Shown here: positions 1 to 11,017 of the stretch, in pieces
Numbering within the stretch: position 1 is the first letter of the stretch
Layout: every line of letters starts with the position of its first letter
Assembly (NCBI GenBank): GCA_036013505.1
Contig: CP107851.1
Span: forward strand, 930,001 to 994,000
Source: Streptomyces sp. NBC_00510
GTDB taxonomy: Bacteria; Actinomycetota; Actinomycetes; Streptomycetales; Streptomycetaceae
Length of the DNA: 64,000 bases
Direction of reading: 5' to 3'
Notes under the pieces: model-generated
The model's input: only the letters and a program-made list of their open reading frames with translations
Databases searched by the model: none
What the model was told of the DNA's origin: nothing
Program-made: the position numbers and the translations under genes

Positions 1-3000
1 AGCCGTCCCACAGGATCAGGTGGCGGCCGATGACGAGGCGGTCGCCCAGCTCCGCGCCGCGGCGTACGAGCAGCATGCGGAACAGTGGCGGCGCGGACAG
101 GTCGAAGCGGCGGGTGCGCTCCTCGTCCATCAGGACGCGCAGCCGCGCCTCCTGCTCGGCGGCGGGCAGCGCCGACAGGTCGACCGTCTCCAGCGGCACT
201 TCGGGCTCGGCGACGATGAACTGCACCGGCTGGCGCAGCCCGTCGCTGGTGAATCCGGCGCGCAGACCGGGGTTGCGGTCGAGCAGGGTGCGGGCGGCGG
301 CGCGCAGCCGGCCCTCGTCCAGGCGCTCGGCGAAGTCGAAGGTCTCGTGGACGGTGTAGACGTCCAGGGCTCCGTCGTCGTAGGCGGAGTGGAAGAACAG
401 GCCTTCCTGGAGCGGGGCGAGCGGCCAGATCTCGGCGACCGCTCCCCCGGCGGTGCGGTGGACGCGCTCGGTCTCCCCGGGGGTCAGCTCGGGGCGGACG
501 GGCCCGGTGCGCTCCGCGGCGGCGGCGGCGGCGCCGGTGCGGGCGGCCAGGGCGAGGGCGGCGGGGGTGCGGTGCTCGAAGACGTCGCGCGGGGTCAGTT
601 CGAGACCGGCGGCGCGGGCGCGGCTGGCGACGCCTATGGAGCTGATGCTGTCGCCGCCGAGGAGGAAGAAGTCGTCGTCGGGGCCGGCGTCCGGCAGGCC
701 GAGGACGGCCGCGAAGACCTCCGTCAGCGTCCGCTCGTGGTCGGTGCGCGGAGCGCGGGCGGGGGCGCGCTCGGCCTCGGGCGCGGGCAGCGCGGCCCGG
801 TCCAGCTTGCCGCTGGGGGTCAGCGGCAGCGCGTCCAGCACGACGAAGGCGTCCGGGACGAGCGGCGCGGGCAGCAGCTCGGCCACGGCGGCGCGCAGGG
901 CGGCGGTGTCCGGGCGGGAGTCGCGCGCCGGGACGACGTACGCCACGAGGCGCTGCTCGCGGACGGTCACCGCGGCCTGGGCGACCTCCGGGAGCCGTAC
1001 GAGGGCGGTCTCGGTCTCGCCGGGCTCGATGCGGTTGCCGCGCAGCTTGACCTGGCGGTCGGTGCGGCCCAGGTACTCCAGGACACCTCCCCCAGCCTCC
1101 GGCCGGGGGGACCCCCAACGCCGGCGCACGAGGTCGCCGGTGCGGTACATCCGCTCGCCGGGGGTGCCGTACGGGTCAGCCACGAAGCGCTCCGCCGTGA
1201 GCGCGGAGCGGCCGTGGTAGCCGCGGGCGAGCTGCACACCGGTCAGGTAGAGCTCGCCGGGCACGCCGTCCGGCACCGGGCGCAGGCAGGCGTCCAGCAC
1301 GCGCAGGCCCGTGTTCCACACCGGGCGGCCGATGGGCACGGTGGTGTCCTGGGCGCCGTCGAAGGCGTGGTGGGTGACGTCGACGGCGGCCTCGGTGGGC
1401 CCGTAGAGGTTGTGCAGCGGCACCCCGGTGAGCGCCTGCCAGCGCGCGGCGGCGGCGCCGGGCAGGGCCTCGCCGCTGCTGAGCACGCGGCGCAGGCTCG
1501 CCGCCCACGACGCTTCGGCGGTCACCTCGGGCGTGCTGAGGAACGCCTCCAGCATGGAGGGCACGAAGTGCAGGGTGGTGACGCGCTGTTCGCGGACGAG
1601 CCCGGCGAGGTAGGCCGGGTCGCGGTGCCCGTCCGGCCGGGCGAGGACGACGGCGGCGCCCTCGCACAGCGGCCAGAAGAACTCCCACACGCTGACGTCG
1701 AAGCTCGACGGGGTCTTCTGCAGGACGCGGTCGTCGGCCGTCAGGCCGTACTCGCCCTGCGTCCACGCGAGGCGGTTGACGACGGCGCGGTGGGTGACGA
1801 CGACGCCCTTGGGGCGGCCGGTGGAGCCGGAGGTGTAGATCAGGTACGCCGGGTCGTCGGGCCGGGCCGCCGCACCCGCAACCTTCCCCTGGACGTCTTC
1901 GGCGGGGGCGTCGACCAGCAACGGCGTCAGCCCCTCCACGGCGGGCAGCCGCGGGGCGTCGGCCGCCGTGGTGACGACGGTGGTGGCGCCCGAGTCGGCG
2001 AGCATGTACGAGACGCGCTCGGCCGGGTAGTCCAGGTCGACGGGCAGGTAGGCCGCGCCGGACTTGAGGACGCCGAGCAGCGCCACCATCAGTTCCGCCG
2101 AGCGCGGGACGGCGACGGCGACGAAGCCCTCGGGTCCGGCGCCGCGGGCGCGCAGCCGCGCGGCCAGCGCCTCGGCGCGCGCGTCGAGTTCGGCGTACGT
2201 CAGGGAGGTGTCGCCGTACACGACGGCGGTCGCACCGGGGGTACGGGCGGTCTGCGCGGCGATGGCGGCGGGCAGCGTCGTTGCCGGGACGTCGCGGACG
2301 GCGCCGTCGAGGTGGGCGGTGGCGTGCTCGTGCGGGGTGAGCAGGTCGACGGAGCCGGCCGGGCGGCCGGGGTCGTCGGCGATGGCCTCCAGCAGCAGCG
2401 TGAGCCGGTCGCCGAGGGCGCGGACGGCCGCGGCGTCGATCCGGCGCGCGTGGTGCTTGAGCCGCAGGTCCATGCGGCGGCCGGGCTTCACGATGAGCGC
2501 GAGCGGATAGTGCACGGTGTCGTGGAAGGCGTGGCCGCTGACGCGCACGGTGCCCGAGGGGTCGGCGAGGCCGGTCTCGGCGGGGTAGTTCTCGAAGACG
2601 ACGAGGGTGTCGAAGAGTTCGCCGCCGCCCGCGTGCCCGGCGGCCCGCTGGATCTCGGCGAGGCCGAGGTGCTGGTGGTCCAGCAGGCCGCTCTGCTCGT
2701 CCTGGAGGCGGCGCAGCAGCGTGCCGAGGCCGGTGGCCGGGTCCCAGGCGAGCCGGGTCGGCAGGGTGTTGATGAACAGGCCGACCATGGAGTCGATGCC
2801 GTCGACGGCGACGTCGCGGCCGGAGACGGTGGTGCCGAAGACGACGTCCTGCTGTCCGGTAAGCCGGCCCAGCAGCAGGCCCCAGGCGCCCTGCACGACG
2901 GTGCCGAGGGTGACGCCGAGCTCGCGGGCACGGGCCGCGAGGCGGGCCGTGACGCGCTCGGAGAGCTCCACGCGTGTCTGCGCGGGCTCGACCGGGCCGC

Positions 3001-6000
3001 CGTCCGCGGGCGCGTCCACCAGGCGCGTCGGGCCTTCGAGTCCGGCGAGCGCGGTACGCCAGGCGGTGCGGGCGACGTCCCGGTCGGCGGCGGCGATGCG
3101 CCGCAGGTAGCCGGCGTACGCGGGCACCGCCGGCAGCGGCGCCGGGTCGTCCGCGTACAGGGCCATCAGCTCGCGGTGGAGGACGGGCAGCGACCAGCCG
3201 TCCGCGACGATGTGGTGGAACGTCAGCAGCAGGCGGCTGCGGTCCGCGCCCAGGCGGACGAGCGCGCAGCGCAGCAGCGGCGGCCGGGCCAGGTCGAAGG
3301 GCCGGGACCGCTCGTCGGCGGCGACGGCGTCCGCGAGGCCGCGGCGCACGCCGTCCTCCTGCGCGGACAGGTCGACCTCGCGCCAGGGCAGCACGGCGCC
3401 ACTGGTGACGACCTGGACGGGCCGGCCGTCGGGGAGCTGGCGGAAGCAGGCGCGCAGCGGGGCGTGCCGCTCCAGGAGCCGTTCCATGGCGCGTCGCAGG
3501 GCGGCGCCGTCGACGGGGCCGGACAGCTCCACGGCCTGCTGCACGACGTAGGCGTCGTGGTCGGCGCCGTCGACGAGGGCGTGGAAGAAGAAGCCCTCCT
3601 GCAGCGGGCCGAGCGGCAGCACCTCGTCGACGGTGACCGGGAGGTCGCCGCGCAGGGCGGCCAGTTCGGAGTCCGTCGGGGACAGCAGGGGCGCGGCCTG
3701 CTCCTCCGCGGTGGCGTCGTCCGGGCCGCCCTCCTGGGCGACCTCGGCGAGCGCGGCGACGGTGCGGTGCCGGAAGACGTCGCGCGGGGTGAGGCGCAGG
3801 CCGGCGCGGCGGGCGAGGACAAGCAGCTGGATCGCCACGATGCTGTCGCCGCCGAGCGCGAAGAAGTCGTCGTCGATCGTGACGGTCCGCACACCGAGGG
3901 CCTGCGCGTACAGGGCGCACAGCAGCTCCTCGCGGGCGTCGCGCGGGGCGCGGCCCGAGCTGAGGGCGGCGTAGTCGGGGACGGGCAGGGCGGCGCCGTC
4001 GAGCTTGCCGCTGGGCGTCACCGGCAGCCGGTCCAGGGGCACGAGGGCCGCGGGGACCATGTACTCCGGCAGGAATTCGGCGGCGTGCGCGCGCAGGGTG
4101 CGCATCAGCGCGGTGACGTCGCGGAAGGGGGCGGGCCGGTTGGCGAGCGGGCGGCCGCCGCCGGGCCGGTACAGCGGGCCCGGGTCGGCGCCCTCGGCGG
4201 TGAAGACGGCGTCGACGCTGCCGTCGTCGGCGTCCCCGGTCCAGGTCAGGGCGGCGGACAGGCCGTGCCGCGCGGCGAGTTCGTGCAGCGCTTCAGGATC
4301 GACGGTGCCGGCGCCGTCAGCGCCGGGGCGGCTGCTGTCGTCGAGGACGGCGAGGGCGTCGAGGTCCTCGGTGAGGCGGGCGTTGGGCACGGCGGTGACG
4401 CGAAGCCGCTCCGGGCGCGCGGCGAGCCGGGCGTCCAGGGCGTCGAGACCGCCGAGGGCGGCCCACGCGATCTCGTCACCCGTGTCCGGCTCCGCCGAAG
4501 TGGGTGCCGGGCGCAGTTCGACGTCGTAGCGGTAGCGGGTCAGCTCGTTGTGGTGGACGCCGCGCTTGACGCGCACCTGGGCGGCGAAGCCGTCGAGGCC
4601 CGCGAACCAGTCCGGGTCGACGAGGAGTTCGCCCTCCCACGCCACCGAGCGGTCGACGGCGGCGCGCAACGCCTCCTTGTCGGCGGCGTCACCGGCGGCG
4701 CCCTCGTCGCCGGCACCGCGGCGGCTCTCCACGGCGGCGCGCAGGGCGCGCAGCAGCCGCAGGTTGCGCACGTCGCCGACGAAGATCGCACCGCCGGGGG
4801 CGAGCAGCGCGGCGGCCTTGCGCAGCACGTCCTGGAGGTAGTCGGCGCCCGGGAAGTACTGGGCGACGGAGTTGACGACGACGACGTCGAAGTGGCCCTC
4901 GGGCAGTCCGGTGGTGTCGTGCGCGGGGCGGGCCGACAGCTCGACGCGCCCGGCGAGTTCCGGTACGTCGCGGATCTGGGCGCGCAGCGCGGCGACGGCC
5001 TCCTCGGAGACGTCGGTGCCCCAGTACGCCTCGCAGCCGGGGGCCAGGCGGGACAGCAGCAGGCCGCTGCCGACGCCGATCTCCAGGACGCGGCGCGGCG
5101 CGAGCGCGGCGATGCGCTCGACGGTGGCCGTCCGCCACTCGCGCATGTCGGCGAGCGGGATGGGCAGCCCGTCGTACATGCTGTTCCAGCCGGCGAAGTT
5201 CTCCTGGAAGCCCTCGGAACCCGCGGCGGAGTACAGGAGTTCGTGCAGGTCCTTCCACTCGGCGACCTCGGCGTCGCCGTCGACCGACGGCACGACGTAG
5301 GCGGCCAGCCGCCGGTCGCCGGGCCGGTCCTCGCGGACGACGACGGCGGCCTGGGCGACGCCGGGGTGGGCGCGCAGCACGGACTCGATCTCGCCGGGCT
5401 CGATGCGGAAGCCGCGGATCTTGACCTGGCTGTCGACGCGGCCGAGGAACTCCATCCGCCCGTCGGACTTCCAGCGCACGAGGTCGCCGGTGCGGTAGAG
5501 CCGCTCCCCCGGCTCGCCGAAGGGGTCGGCGACGAAGCGCTCGGCCGTCAGGTCGGGCCGCCCGAGGTAGCCGCGGGCCAGCCCGGCGCCGCCGAGGTAG
5601 AGCTCTCCCGCGACACCGGCGGGGACCGGCCGCAGCCGGGCGTCGAGGACGTAGGCGCGGGTGCCGGGGTCGGGCACGCCGATGGGCACGATGGTGCCGG
5701 CCGGGGTGTCGGGATCGCACAGGCCGAGGGTGGAGTTGGTGGTCGCCTCGGTCGGGCCGTAGGCGTTGAACATCATGCGGCCGCGCGCGTAGCGGCCGAC
5801 GAGTTCGGGCGAGACGCGCTCGGTGCCGGCGAGCAGCGTCGCCTCCGCGGGCAGGTGCACGTCGTCGGGCATGGCGGCGAGCAGCGCGGGTGGCAGGATC
5901 ATGAAGGTGATGCCGTGGGCGTTCGCGTAGTCGGCGAGCGGCGGGCCGGGGACGCGTCGTTCGGAGGGTACGACGACGAGCCGTCCGCCGGAGAGCAGGC

Positions 6001-7297
6001 CGAGGCACAGGTCCCAGAAGGCGACGTCGAAGCTCGGGGAGGCGAACTGCAGCACCCGGCTGTGCGGGCCGATGCCGAAGCGCTCGCTCTGGGTGGCGAC
6101 GAGCTTGGCGACGCCGGCGTGGGAGAGGACGACGCCCTTGGGCCGGCCGGTGGAGCCGGAGGTGTAGATGACGTAGGCGGCGTTCGCGACCGTCAGCCGG
6201 CCGCCGGACTCGGGGTCGTGGGCCGGCAGCCCGGCGAGCTCGGCGACGGTGTCCGGGGCGTCCAGGAGCAGCGTGGGCACCTCGCCGGGCAGGTCGGCGG
6301 CGACCTCGGCGGTGGTGACGAGGCACACCGGCGTGGCGTCGGCGAGCATGTAGGCGACGCGGTCGGCGGGGTAGTCGGTGTCGACCGGCAGGTAGGCGGC
6401 GCCGGACTTGAGCACCGCGACCTCGGCGACGATCAGCTCGGCCGAGCGCGGCACGGCCAGCGCCACCACCGTCTCGGGCCCGGCGCCCCGGGCGACGAGG
6501 GCGTGGGCCAGCCGGTTGGCGCGGGCGTCGAGTTCGGCGTAGGTGAGGCGGACGTCCTCGAAGACCAGGGCGGTCTCGTCGGGCCGGGTGCGGACCTGCT
6601 CGGCGAACATGGCGGGCCAGGTGGCGAGCGGCACGTCGTGGTCGGTGTCGTTCCACTCGTGGAGGACGCGGTGCCGCTCCGGCCCGTCGAGAGTTGCGAG
6701 GTCGCCGACGGCACGGTCGGGGTGCGCGGTGGCGGCGGCCAGGAGGGTGGCGTAGTGGCCGAGGATCCGGTCGACGGTGGCGGCCTCGAAGAGGCCGGGG
6801 TGGTACGCGGCGTGGACCTCGCCGGACGCCACCCGCAGTTCGAGGTCGAGGGGGCCGCCGGCCCAGTCGCCGGCGGCGAAGCCCGTGTTGCAGAGCAGAC
6901 CGCCGCCGCGGGTCGCAGCGGCGCCCAAGGCGGCGGCGAGGACGGTGGCCGGGGCGCGGTGGGCGCGGGCCCGCTCCGCGACGGCCGCCACCTGCGCGGT
7001 GAGCCCGGCGAAGGTGGTGTCAGCGCTGAGGGCGACGCGCAGCGGCAGGCCGTCGTGGGCGAGGACGAGGTCGGTGGCCCCGCCGCCGTAGTGGTGGAGC
7101 AGGGCGACGTACGCCGCGAGGTGCCGTTCCTGACCCGCGGCCGTGCCGGGCAGGGCACGGAAGCGGACCGCGGCCGGTCCCGCGGGACGCTGCGGATAGG
7201 GGAAGTCGACGGGGAGAACGGTCTCCTGTGCGAGCGGAATCAGCCGCTCACGCCAGAAGTCCTTTGCCGCCATCGCCAGTTCTTCGTTACCCGACAC
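1..7297 (-). CDS. Siderophore nonribosomal peptide synthetase, 3' end outside window
   Basis: Cytoplasmic multimodular NRPS, about 2,430 residues visible. Order, numbered from ATG 7273: half condensation-like domain (1-200, begins [10 protein letters not shown]); A1 (about 215-1090) with [12 protein letters not shown] and a methyltransferase inserted after A8 (SAM motif LEIGVGSG near 735); PCP1 (LGGDSI near 1150); C (1215-1625, HHIVADGWS); A2 (about 1690-2160); PCP2 (LGGDSISS near 2207); start of another C domain cut by the window edge. My reading of the ten-residue code is DVWHLSLVDK for A2, the serine type, and DVWILGATNK for A1, which I cannot assign firmly but which fits a modified ornithine given the neighbouring monooxygenase and formyltransferase. 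Start: GTG 7297 has GGAAGG 11 nt upstream; ATG 7273 is the alternative. An iron box lies just upstream. No epimerase domain is visible. Confidence 0.93.
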   Translation of the reverse strand, partial: MSGNEELAMAAKDFWRERLIPLAQETVLPVDFPYPQRPAGPAAVRFRALPGTAAGQERHLAAYVALLHHYGGGATDLVLAHDGLPLRVALSADTTFAGLTAQVAAVAERARAHRAPATVLAAALGAAATRGGGLLCNTGFAAGDWAGGPLDLELRVASGEVHAAYHPGLFEAATVDRILGHYATLLAAATAHPDRAVGDLATLDGPERHRVLHEWNDTDHDVPLATWPAMFAEQVRTRPDETALVFEDVRLTYAELDARANRLAHALVARGAGPETVVALAVPRSAELIVAEVAVLKSGAAYLPVDTDYPADRVAYMLADATPVCLVTTAEVAADLPGEVPTLLLDAPDTVAELAGLPAHDPESGGRLTVANAAYVIYTSGSTGRPKGVVLSHAGVAKLVATQSERFGIGPHSRVLQFASPSFDVAFWDLCLGLLSGGRLVVVPSERRVPGPPLADYANAHGITFMILPPALLAAMPDDVHLPAEATLLAGTERVSPELVGRYARGRMMFNAYGPTEATTNSTLGLCDPDTPAGTIVPIGVPDPGTRAYVLDARLRPVPAGVAGELYLGGAGLARGYLGRPDLTAERFVADPFGEPGERLYRTGDLVRWKSDGRMEFLGRVDSQVKIRGFRIEPGEIESVLRAHPGVAQAAVVVREDRPGDRRLAAYVVPSVDGDAEVAEWKDLHELLYSAAGSEGFQENFAGWNSMYDGLPIPLADMREWRTATVERIAALAPRRVLEIGVGSGLLLSRLAPGCEAYWGTDVSEEAVAALRAQIRDVPELAGRVELSARPAHDTTGLPEGHFDVVVVNSVAQYFPGADYLQDVLRKAAALLAPGGAIFVGDVRNLRLLRALRAAVESRRGAGDEGAAGDAADKEALRAAVDRSVAWEGELLVDPDWFAGLDGFAAQVRVKRGVHHNELTRYRYDVELRPAPTSAEPDTGDEIAWAALGGLDALDARLAARPERLRVTAVPNARLTEDLDALAVLDDSSRPGADGAGTVDPEALHELAARHGLSAALTWTGDADDGSVDAVFTAEGADPGPLYRPGGGRPLANRPAPFRDVTALMRTLRAHAAEFLPEYMVPAALVPLDRLPVTPSGKLDGAALPVPDYAALSSGRAPRDAREELLCALYAQALGVRTVTIDDDFFALGGDSIVAIQLLVLARRAGLRLTPRDVFRHRTVAALAEVAQEGGPDDATAEEQAAPLLSPTDSELAALRGDLPVTVDEVLPLGPLQEGFFFHALVDGADHDAYVVQQAVELSGPVDGAALRRAMERLLERHAPLRACFRQLPDGRPVQVVTSGAVLPWREVDLSAQEDGVRRGLADAVAADERSRPFDLARPPLLRCALVRLGADRSRLLLTFHHIVADGWSLPVLHRELMALYADDPAPLPAVPAYAGYLRRIAAADRDVARTAWRTALAGLEGPTRLVDAPADGGPVEPAQTRVELSERVTARLAARARELGVTLGTVVQGAWGLLLGRLTGQQDVVFGTTVSGRDVAVDGIDSMVGLFINTLPTRLAWDPATGLGTLLRRLQDEQSGLLDHQHLGLAEIQRAAGHAGGGELFDTLVVFENYPAETGLADPSGTVRVSGHAFHDTVHYPLALIVKPGRRMDLRLKHHARRIDAAAVRALGDRLTLLLEAIADDPGRPAGSVDLLTPHEHATAHLDGAVRDVPATTLPAAIAAQTARTPGATAVVYGDTSLTYAELDARAEALAARLRARGAGPEGFVAVAVPRSAELMVALLGVLKSGAAYLPVDLDYPAERVSYMLADSGATTVVTTAADAPRLPAVEGLTPLLVDAPAEDVQGKVAGAAARPDDPAYLIYTSGSTGRPKGVVVTHRAVVNRLAWTQGEYGLTADDRVLQKTPSSFDVSVWEFFWPLCEGAAVVLARPDGHRDPAYLAGLVREQRVTTLHFVPSMLEAFLSTPEVTAEASWAASLRRVLSSGEALPGAAAARWQALTGVPLHNLYGPTEAAVDVTHHAFDGAQDTTVPIGRPVWNTGLRVLDACLRPVPDGVPGELYLTGVQLARGYHGRSALTAERFVADPYGTPGERMYRTGDLVRRRWGSPRPEAGGGVLEYLGRTDRQVKLRGNRIEPGETETALVRLPEVAQAAVTVREQRLVAYVVPARDSRPDTAALRAAVAELLPAPLVPDAFVVLDALPLTPSGKLDRAALPAPEAERAPARAPRTDHERTLTEVFAAVLGLPDAGPDDDFFLLGGDSISSIGVASRARAAGLELTPRDVFEHRTPAALALAARTGAAAAAAERTGPVRPELTPGETERVHRTAGGAVAEIWPLAPLQEGLFFHSAYDDGALDVYTVHETFDFAERLDEGRLRAAARTLLDRNPGLRAGFTSDGLRQPVQFIVAEPEVPLETVDLSALPAAEQEARLRVLMDEERTRRFDLSAPPLFRMLLVRRGAELGDRLVIGRHLILWDG

Positions 7298-7360
7298 CGG
7301 TGCCCGTGCCTTCCCTTATGTGCGGAATCGACTCGACCGAGCCGTGACCGCTCGCCATAT

Positions 7361-7379
7361 TAAGGTAAGCATTACCTAA
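7361..7379. promoter_or_regulatory. Iron box (IdeR/DmdR-type), NRPS promoter
   Basis: TAAGGTAAGCATTACCTAA is a near-perfect palindrome matching the actinobacterial iron-box pattern (TTAGGTTAGGCTnACCTAA). It lies about 65 bp upstream of the leftward NRPS start, so iron-loaded DtxR-family repressor would shut the gene off. Confidence 0.8.
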
Positions 7380-7431
7380 CTTGATAGACCTCCCCATCGG
7401 GGCATGACCGCACAGCTCACAGCGGTAGGGT

Positions 7432-7450
7432 TAAGGTGTGCCTAACCTAA
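7432..7450. promoter_or_regulatory. Iron box, permease operon promoter
   Basis: TAAGGTGTGCCTAACCTAA matches the same iron-box pattern. It ends 25 bp before the GTG start at 7476 and is 71 bp from the NRPS box, so the divergent region carries one box for each direction. Confidence 0.8.
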
Positions 7451-7475
7451 GCATGCTGGCCGTGGAGCCAGGCCG

Positions 7476-8501
7476 GTGACCGCGCGCGGAAACCTGCGCC
7501 CAGCCCTGCTCGTCGTGTTGCCGGTCGTCGCCCTGGCCGGACTGTGCGTGCTGTCGATCGGGCTGGGTGCCGTCGACATCCCCCCGGACCAGGTCGTCCG
7601 GGCGCTTTTCGGCCACCCCTCGAGCCATCTCGTGGACAACATCGTCTGGACCGTCCGGGTACCGCGCACCGTCCTCGGCCTCACCGCGGGCGCCGCCTTG
7701 GGGCTGTCCGGCGCGCTCATGCAGGCCCTGACCCGCAACCCGCTCGCCGACCCCGGCATCCTGGGCGTCAGCGCGGGCGCGTCCTTCGGGATCGTCGTCG
7801 CCATCGCCCTGTTCGGGCTCGGCTCGCTGTACGGCACGATCTGGTTCGCCTTCGCCGGCGCGCTCGGCACCAGCGTGGTGGTCTTCCTGCTCGGCCGGAC
7901 GGGCCGTTCGGGCGCGACGCCGGTGAAGCTGGCGCTGGCCGGAGTCGCCGTCACCTTCCTGCTGTTCTCGCTGACCAACGCGATCGTCCTCACCGATCCC
8001 GACGCCCTGGACCGCTACCGCTTCTGGTCCGCGGGCACCCTCGCCGACCAGGACGGCACCGTCGTCCGCAGCATCCTGCCGTTCCTGGCGGTCGGGGCGG
8101 TGCTCGCGCTCGCCGCCGCCCCCGCGCTCAACAGCCTGGCCCTGGGCGACGACGTGGCCGCCTCCCTGGGACGCCGGCTCGGCCTCGTACGCCTGCAGGG
8201 GGTCGTCGCGGTGATGCTTCTCACGGGCGCGTCGGTCGCCGTGATCGGCCCGGTGGTCTTCCTCGGCCTGGTGGTTCCGCACGTCGCCCGGGTGCTGACC
8301 CAGTACGCGGGCATCGGCCCCGACCACCGCTGGCTGCTGCCGCTTTCGGCGGTGCTCGCCCCGTGCCTGCTGCTCACCGCGGACATCCTCGGCCGGGTCG
8401 TCGCACGGCCCACCGAGGTCCAGGCCGGAGTGCTCGTCGCCTTCATCGGCGGCCCGTTCTTCGTCGCCCTGGTCCGCCGGCGCAAACTCGCGGAGGTCTG
8501 A
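7476..8501 (+). CDS. FecCD-family ferric-siderophore ABC permease, subunit 1
   Basis: 341-residue polytopic inner-membrane permease that forms half of a ferric-siderophore import channel. It shows the family hallmark RNPLADPGILGVSAG near residue 88, the LGDDVAASLG segment of the cytoplasmic ATPase-coupling helix, and the C-terminal GGPFFVALVRRRK end. The GTG start has GGAG 8 nt upstream and sits directly after an iron box. The stop is followed 2 nt later by the second permease. The order permease-permease-ATPase next to a hydroxamate NRPS resembles the cchCDE part of coelichelin clusters, but no binding-protein gene accompanies this set in the window. Confidence 0.93.
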   Translation: MTARGNLRPALLVVLPVVALAGLCVLSIGLGAVDIPPDQVVRALFGHPSSHLVDNIVWTVRVPRTVLGLTAGAALGLSGALMQALTRNPLADPGILGVSAGASFGIVVAIALFGLGSLYGTIWFAFAGALGTSVVVFLLGRTGRSGATPVKLALAGVAVTFLLFSLTNAIVLTDPDALDRYRFWSAGTLADQDGTVVRSILPFLAVGAVLALAAAPALNSLALGDDVAASLGRRLGLVRLQGVVAVMLLTGASVAVIGPVVFLGLVVPHVARVLTQYAGIGPDHRWLLPLSAVLAPCLLLTADILGRVVARPTEVQAGVLVAFIGGPFFVALVRRRKLAEV

Positions 8502-8503
8502 GC

Positions 8504-9565
8504 ATGACCGCCCTCGCCCCCCTCCGCGGCCGCCGGCCCTTCCGGCTGGCGGCCCCACCGGTCTCCGGAGTGCTCCGGCCGCGGCTGGTCGCCGTGTGCG
8601 CCGCCCTGGTCGTCGCGGTGTTCCTGCTCTTCTGCTGGGGCGTGACCCTCGGCGACTACCCCATCGGGTTCTCCGACGTGGTCAAGGCCCTCACCGGCGC
8701 CGGCGACCCCGGAACGGTGCTGGTCGTACGGGAGTTGCGGCTGCCGCGTGCGCTCGCGGGACTGCTCGTCGGCATCGCCTTCGGCATCTCCGGCGCGCTG
8801 TACCAGACCATGACCCGCAACCCGCTGGCCAGCCCCGACATGATCGGGCTGACCGAGGGCGCGGGGACCGCCGTGGTCGCGGGCATCGTGCTCGGCTGGG
8901 ACGGCGGGCTGGGCACCCAGGGCCTCGGCCTGCTGGGGGCGCTGGTCACGGCGCTCCTGGTGTACGCGCTGGCGTGGAAGGGCGGCGCCACCGGCTACCG
9001 CATCATCCTGGTCGGCATCGGCGTGTCCTGGATGTGCACCAGTGCCACGGACTACCTGGTCGCGCACGGCGAGCGGTTCGAGGCGCAGGCCGCCCTCGGC
9101 TGGCTGGTGGGCAACCTCAACGGCCGCACCTGGGACCAGGTCACGCAGCTCGCGGTCGCCATGGCCGTGCTCGTGCCGCTCGCCCTCGGCATGGGCCGCC
9201 GGCTGCGGACCCTGCAGCTCGGCGACGACGTGGCGGCCGGCCTCGGCACGCCGGTGCAACCGGTGCGGCTGGCCCTGCTGCTCATCGGCGTCGGGCTGAT
9301 CGCCTTCGGCACGGCCGCGGCCGGACCGGTCGCCTTCGTGGCGCTGGCCGCCCCGCAGATCGCCCAGCGGATGGCCGGCACGGCGTGGCCGCCGCTGGCC
9401 GCCTCGGGACTGACCGGCGCGCTGGTCGTCCTGGGATCCGACCTCATCGCGCGTGAAGCGATCCCCGGCACGGAACTCCCGGTCGGGATCGTCACCGGCG
9501 TCATCGGCGCGCCGGTCCTGCTCTGGCTGCTCATCCGCGCCAACCGCGCGGGCTCAGGAGGCTGA
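8504..9565 (+). CDS. FecCD-family ferric-siderophore ABC permease, subunit 2
   Basis: 353 residues with about ten membrane segments. The FecCD motif RNPLASPDMIGLTEGAG is near residue 104 and the coupling-helix sequence LGDDVAAGLG near residue 240. The ATG lies 2 nt after the upstream stop, so the two permeases are translationally coupled and probably form a heterodimer. It ends ELPVGIVTGVIGAPVLLWLL, the usual family C-terminus. The ATPase gene follows 4 nt downstream. Family and operon position are clear; which siderophore it carries is inferred from the neighbouring NRPS. Confidence 0.93.
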   Translation: MTALAPLRGRRPFRLAAPPVSGVLRPRLVAVCAALVVAVFLLFCWGVTLGDYPIGFSDVVKALTGAGDPGTVLVVRELRLPRALAGLLVGIAFGISGALYQTMTRNPLASPDMIGLTEGAGTAVVAGIVLGWDGGLGTQGLGLLGALVTALLVYALAWKGGATGYRIILVGIGVSWMCTSATDYLVAHGERFEAQAALGWLVGNLNGRTWDQVTQLAVAMAVLVPLALGMGRRLRTLQLGDDVAAGLGTPVQPVRLALLLIGVGLIAFGTAAAGPVAFVALAAPQIAQRMAGTAWPPLAASGLTGALVVLGSDLIAREAIPGTELPVGIVTGVIGAPVLLWLLIRANRAGSGG

Positions 9566-9569
9566 ACCC

Positions 9570-10415
9570 ATGGCGACCACCGACCCCGCCCCCACCGCCG
9601 CCGCCGGCCCCGACCTGCGGGCGCGCGGGCTGCACCTGGCGTACGACGACCGGCTGGTGGTCGAGGACCTCGACCTCGTCATACCCTCCGGCCGCATCAC
9701 CGCCATCGTCGGCGCCAACGCCTGCGGCAAGTCCACCCTCCTGCGCGCGCTGGCCCGGCTGCTCGCGCCCCGTCAGGGCGTCGTCGAACTCGACGGCCGC
9801 GCCCTGCGGTCGGTGCCGACCAGGGAACTCGCCCAGCGGCTGGGCATCCTGCCGCAGACCCCGGTGGCCCCGGAGGGGCTGACCGTCATCGACCTGGTCA
9901 GCCGCGGCCGTTCGCCGCACCAGACGTGGTGGCGGCAGTGGTCCAAGGCCGACGAGCTGGCGGTCCACGAGGCGCTGGCGGCGACCGACCTGACCGAGCT
10001 CGCGGACCGGGCCGTGGACGAGCTGTCCGGCGGCCAGCGCCAGCGGGCCTGGATCGCCATGGCCGTCGCCCAGGGCACCCCCGTCCTCCTGCTGGACGAG
10101 CCGACCACCTACCTGGACCTGGCCCACCAGATCGACGTCCTGGACCTCGTCACCGACCTCAACCGCCGCGAGCACCGCACGGTGGTGATGGTCCTGCACG
10201 ACCTCAACCAGGCCTGCCGCTACGCCGACCACGTCATCGCCATGAAGTCGGGCCGGATCGCCGCCGAGGGCACGCCGGCCGAGGTGATCACCGCCGAGAC
10301 CGTCGAGGACGTCTTCGACCTGCGCTGCCAGGTCACCACCGACCCGGTGAGCGGCACCCCTCTGGTGATCCCCATGGGCCGCCACCACGAGGCGGTCCCC
10401 GTCGCCGCCGAGTGA
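9570..10415 (+). CDS. Ferric-siderophore ABC transporter ATP-binding protein
   Basis: 281-residue ATPase of the FecE/FepC type, driving the two preceding permeases. Walker A is GANACGKST (residue 48), signature LSGGQRQRAW (151), Walker B VLLLDEPTTYLD (172) and the H-loop LHDLNQACRYADH. AGGAG lies 9 nt upstream of the ATG, inside the end of the preceding permease gene. It is the last gene of the iron-box-driven operon in this direction. The complete motif set argues for an active enzyme. Confidence 0.93.
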   Translation: MATTDPAPTAAAGPDLRARGLHLAYDDRLVVEDLDLVIPSGRITAIVGANACGKSTLLRALARLLAPRQGVVELDGRALRSVPTRELAQRLGILPQTPVAPEGLTVIDLVSRGRSPHQTWWRQWSKADELAVHEALAATDLTELADRAVDELSGGQRQRAWIAMAVAQGTPVLLLDEPTTYLDLAHQIDVLDLVTDLNRREHRTVVMVLHDLNQACRYADHVIAMKSGRIAAEGTPAEVITAETVEDVFDLRCQVTTDPVSGTPLVIPMGRHHEAVPVAAE

Positions 10416-10542
10416 CGCGGCGCGCGGCCCGACCGGTGGCGGGCCGGAGGCGATCCGGGAGCCGGACACCGTCGACCTGCGGCGCGTACGGCGGCGGCCT
10501 ACGGTGTTGGTACGGGGTCCGCACGGCTGATCGGAGCCGGCC

Positions 10543-10941
10543 ATGCCTGTCTACCATGTGGTCACCACGCAGAACACGGTCTCGGCGCAGCAGAAGGCCG
10601 AGTTGGCGGCGGAGATCACGCGTCTCCACGCGTCGATCACCGGGGCGCCCACCTCCTTCGTGCACGTGACGTTCGCCGAACTGCCGGAAGGCAGCGTCTT
10701 CACGGATGCGGCTCCCTCACATCCCCTGCTGATCGAGGCGACCACACGGGCGGGCCACGCGGACACGGAGAAGACACAGCTTGCCAAGGACATCTCGGCC
10801 GCCGGCAGCAGGGTGACCGGCGTGCCGGAGTCGCACATCCTCGTCATCATCAAGGACAGCCCGGCTCGGTTCGCCGCCGAGGGAGGCCGCATCCTGCCCG
10901 AGCCGGGAGACGAAGACGACTGGCCGGCAGGAACCGACTGA
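10543..10941 (+). CDS. Tautomerase (4-OT/cis-CaaD-like) family protein
   Basis: 132 residues beginning MPVYHVVTTQNTVS. The proline after the initiator Met is the catalytic base of the tautomerase superfamily, and the length matches the double-length cis-CaaD-like branch rather than the 60-residue 4-oxalocrotonate tautomerases. The second half (HADTEKTQLAKDI, VPESHILVIIKD) is the typical second beta-alpha-beta unit. It lies between the ATPase and the acetylglutamate-kinase paralogue, 127 nt from the former, with no iron box of its own. Substrate unknown; it may be a passenger rather than a siderophore gene. Confidence 0.72.
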   Translation: MPVYHVVTTQNTVSAQQKAELAAEITRLHASITGAPTSFVHVTFAELPEGSVFTDAAPSHPLLIEATTRAGHADTEKTQLAKDISAAGSRVTGVPESHILVIIKDSPARFAAEGGRILPEPGDEDDWPAGTD

Positions 10942-11017
10942 CCGGACGCCGGCTTCGGCCGCCGGGGCGGACAGGCGCGGGCGACCGCGGCCCGGCCACC
11001 CCGGCGCACCTCACGGC

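Noticed and set aside
20..7363. A 2,447-codon open frame on the + strand
   Set aside because: It is exactly antisense to the NRPS, has no recognisable domain and has the Gly/Arg/Val-rich composition of a GC-bias shadow.
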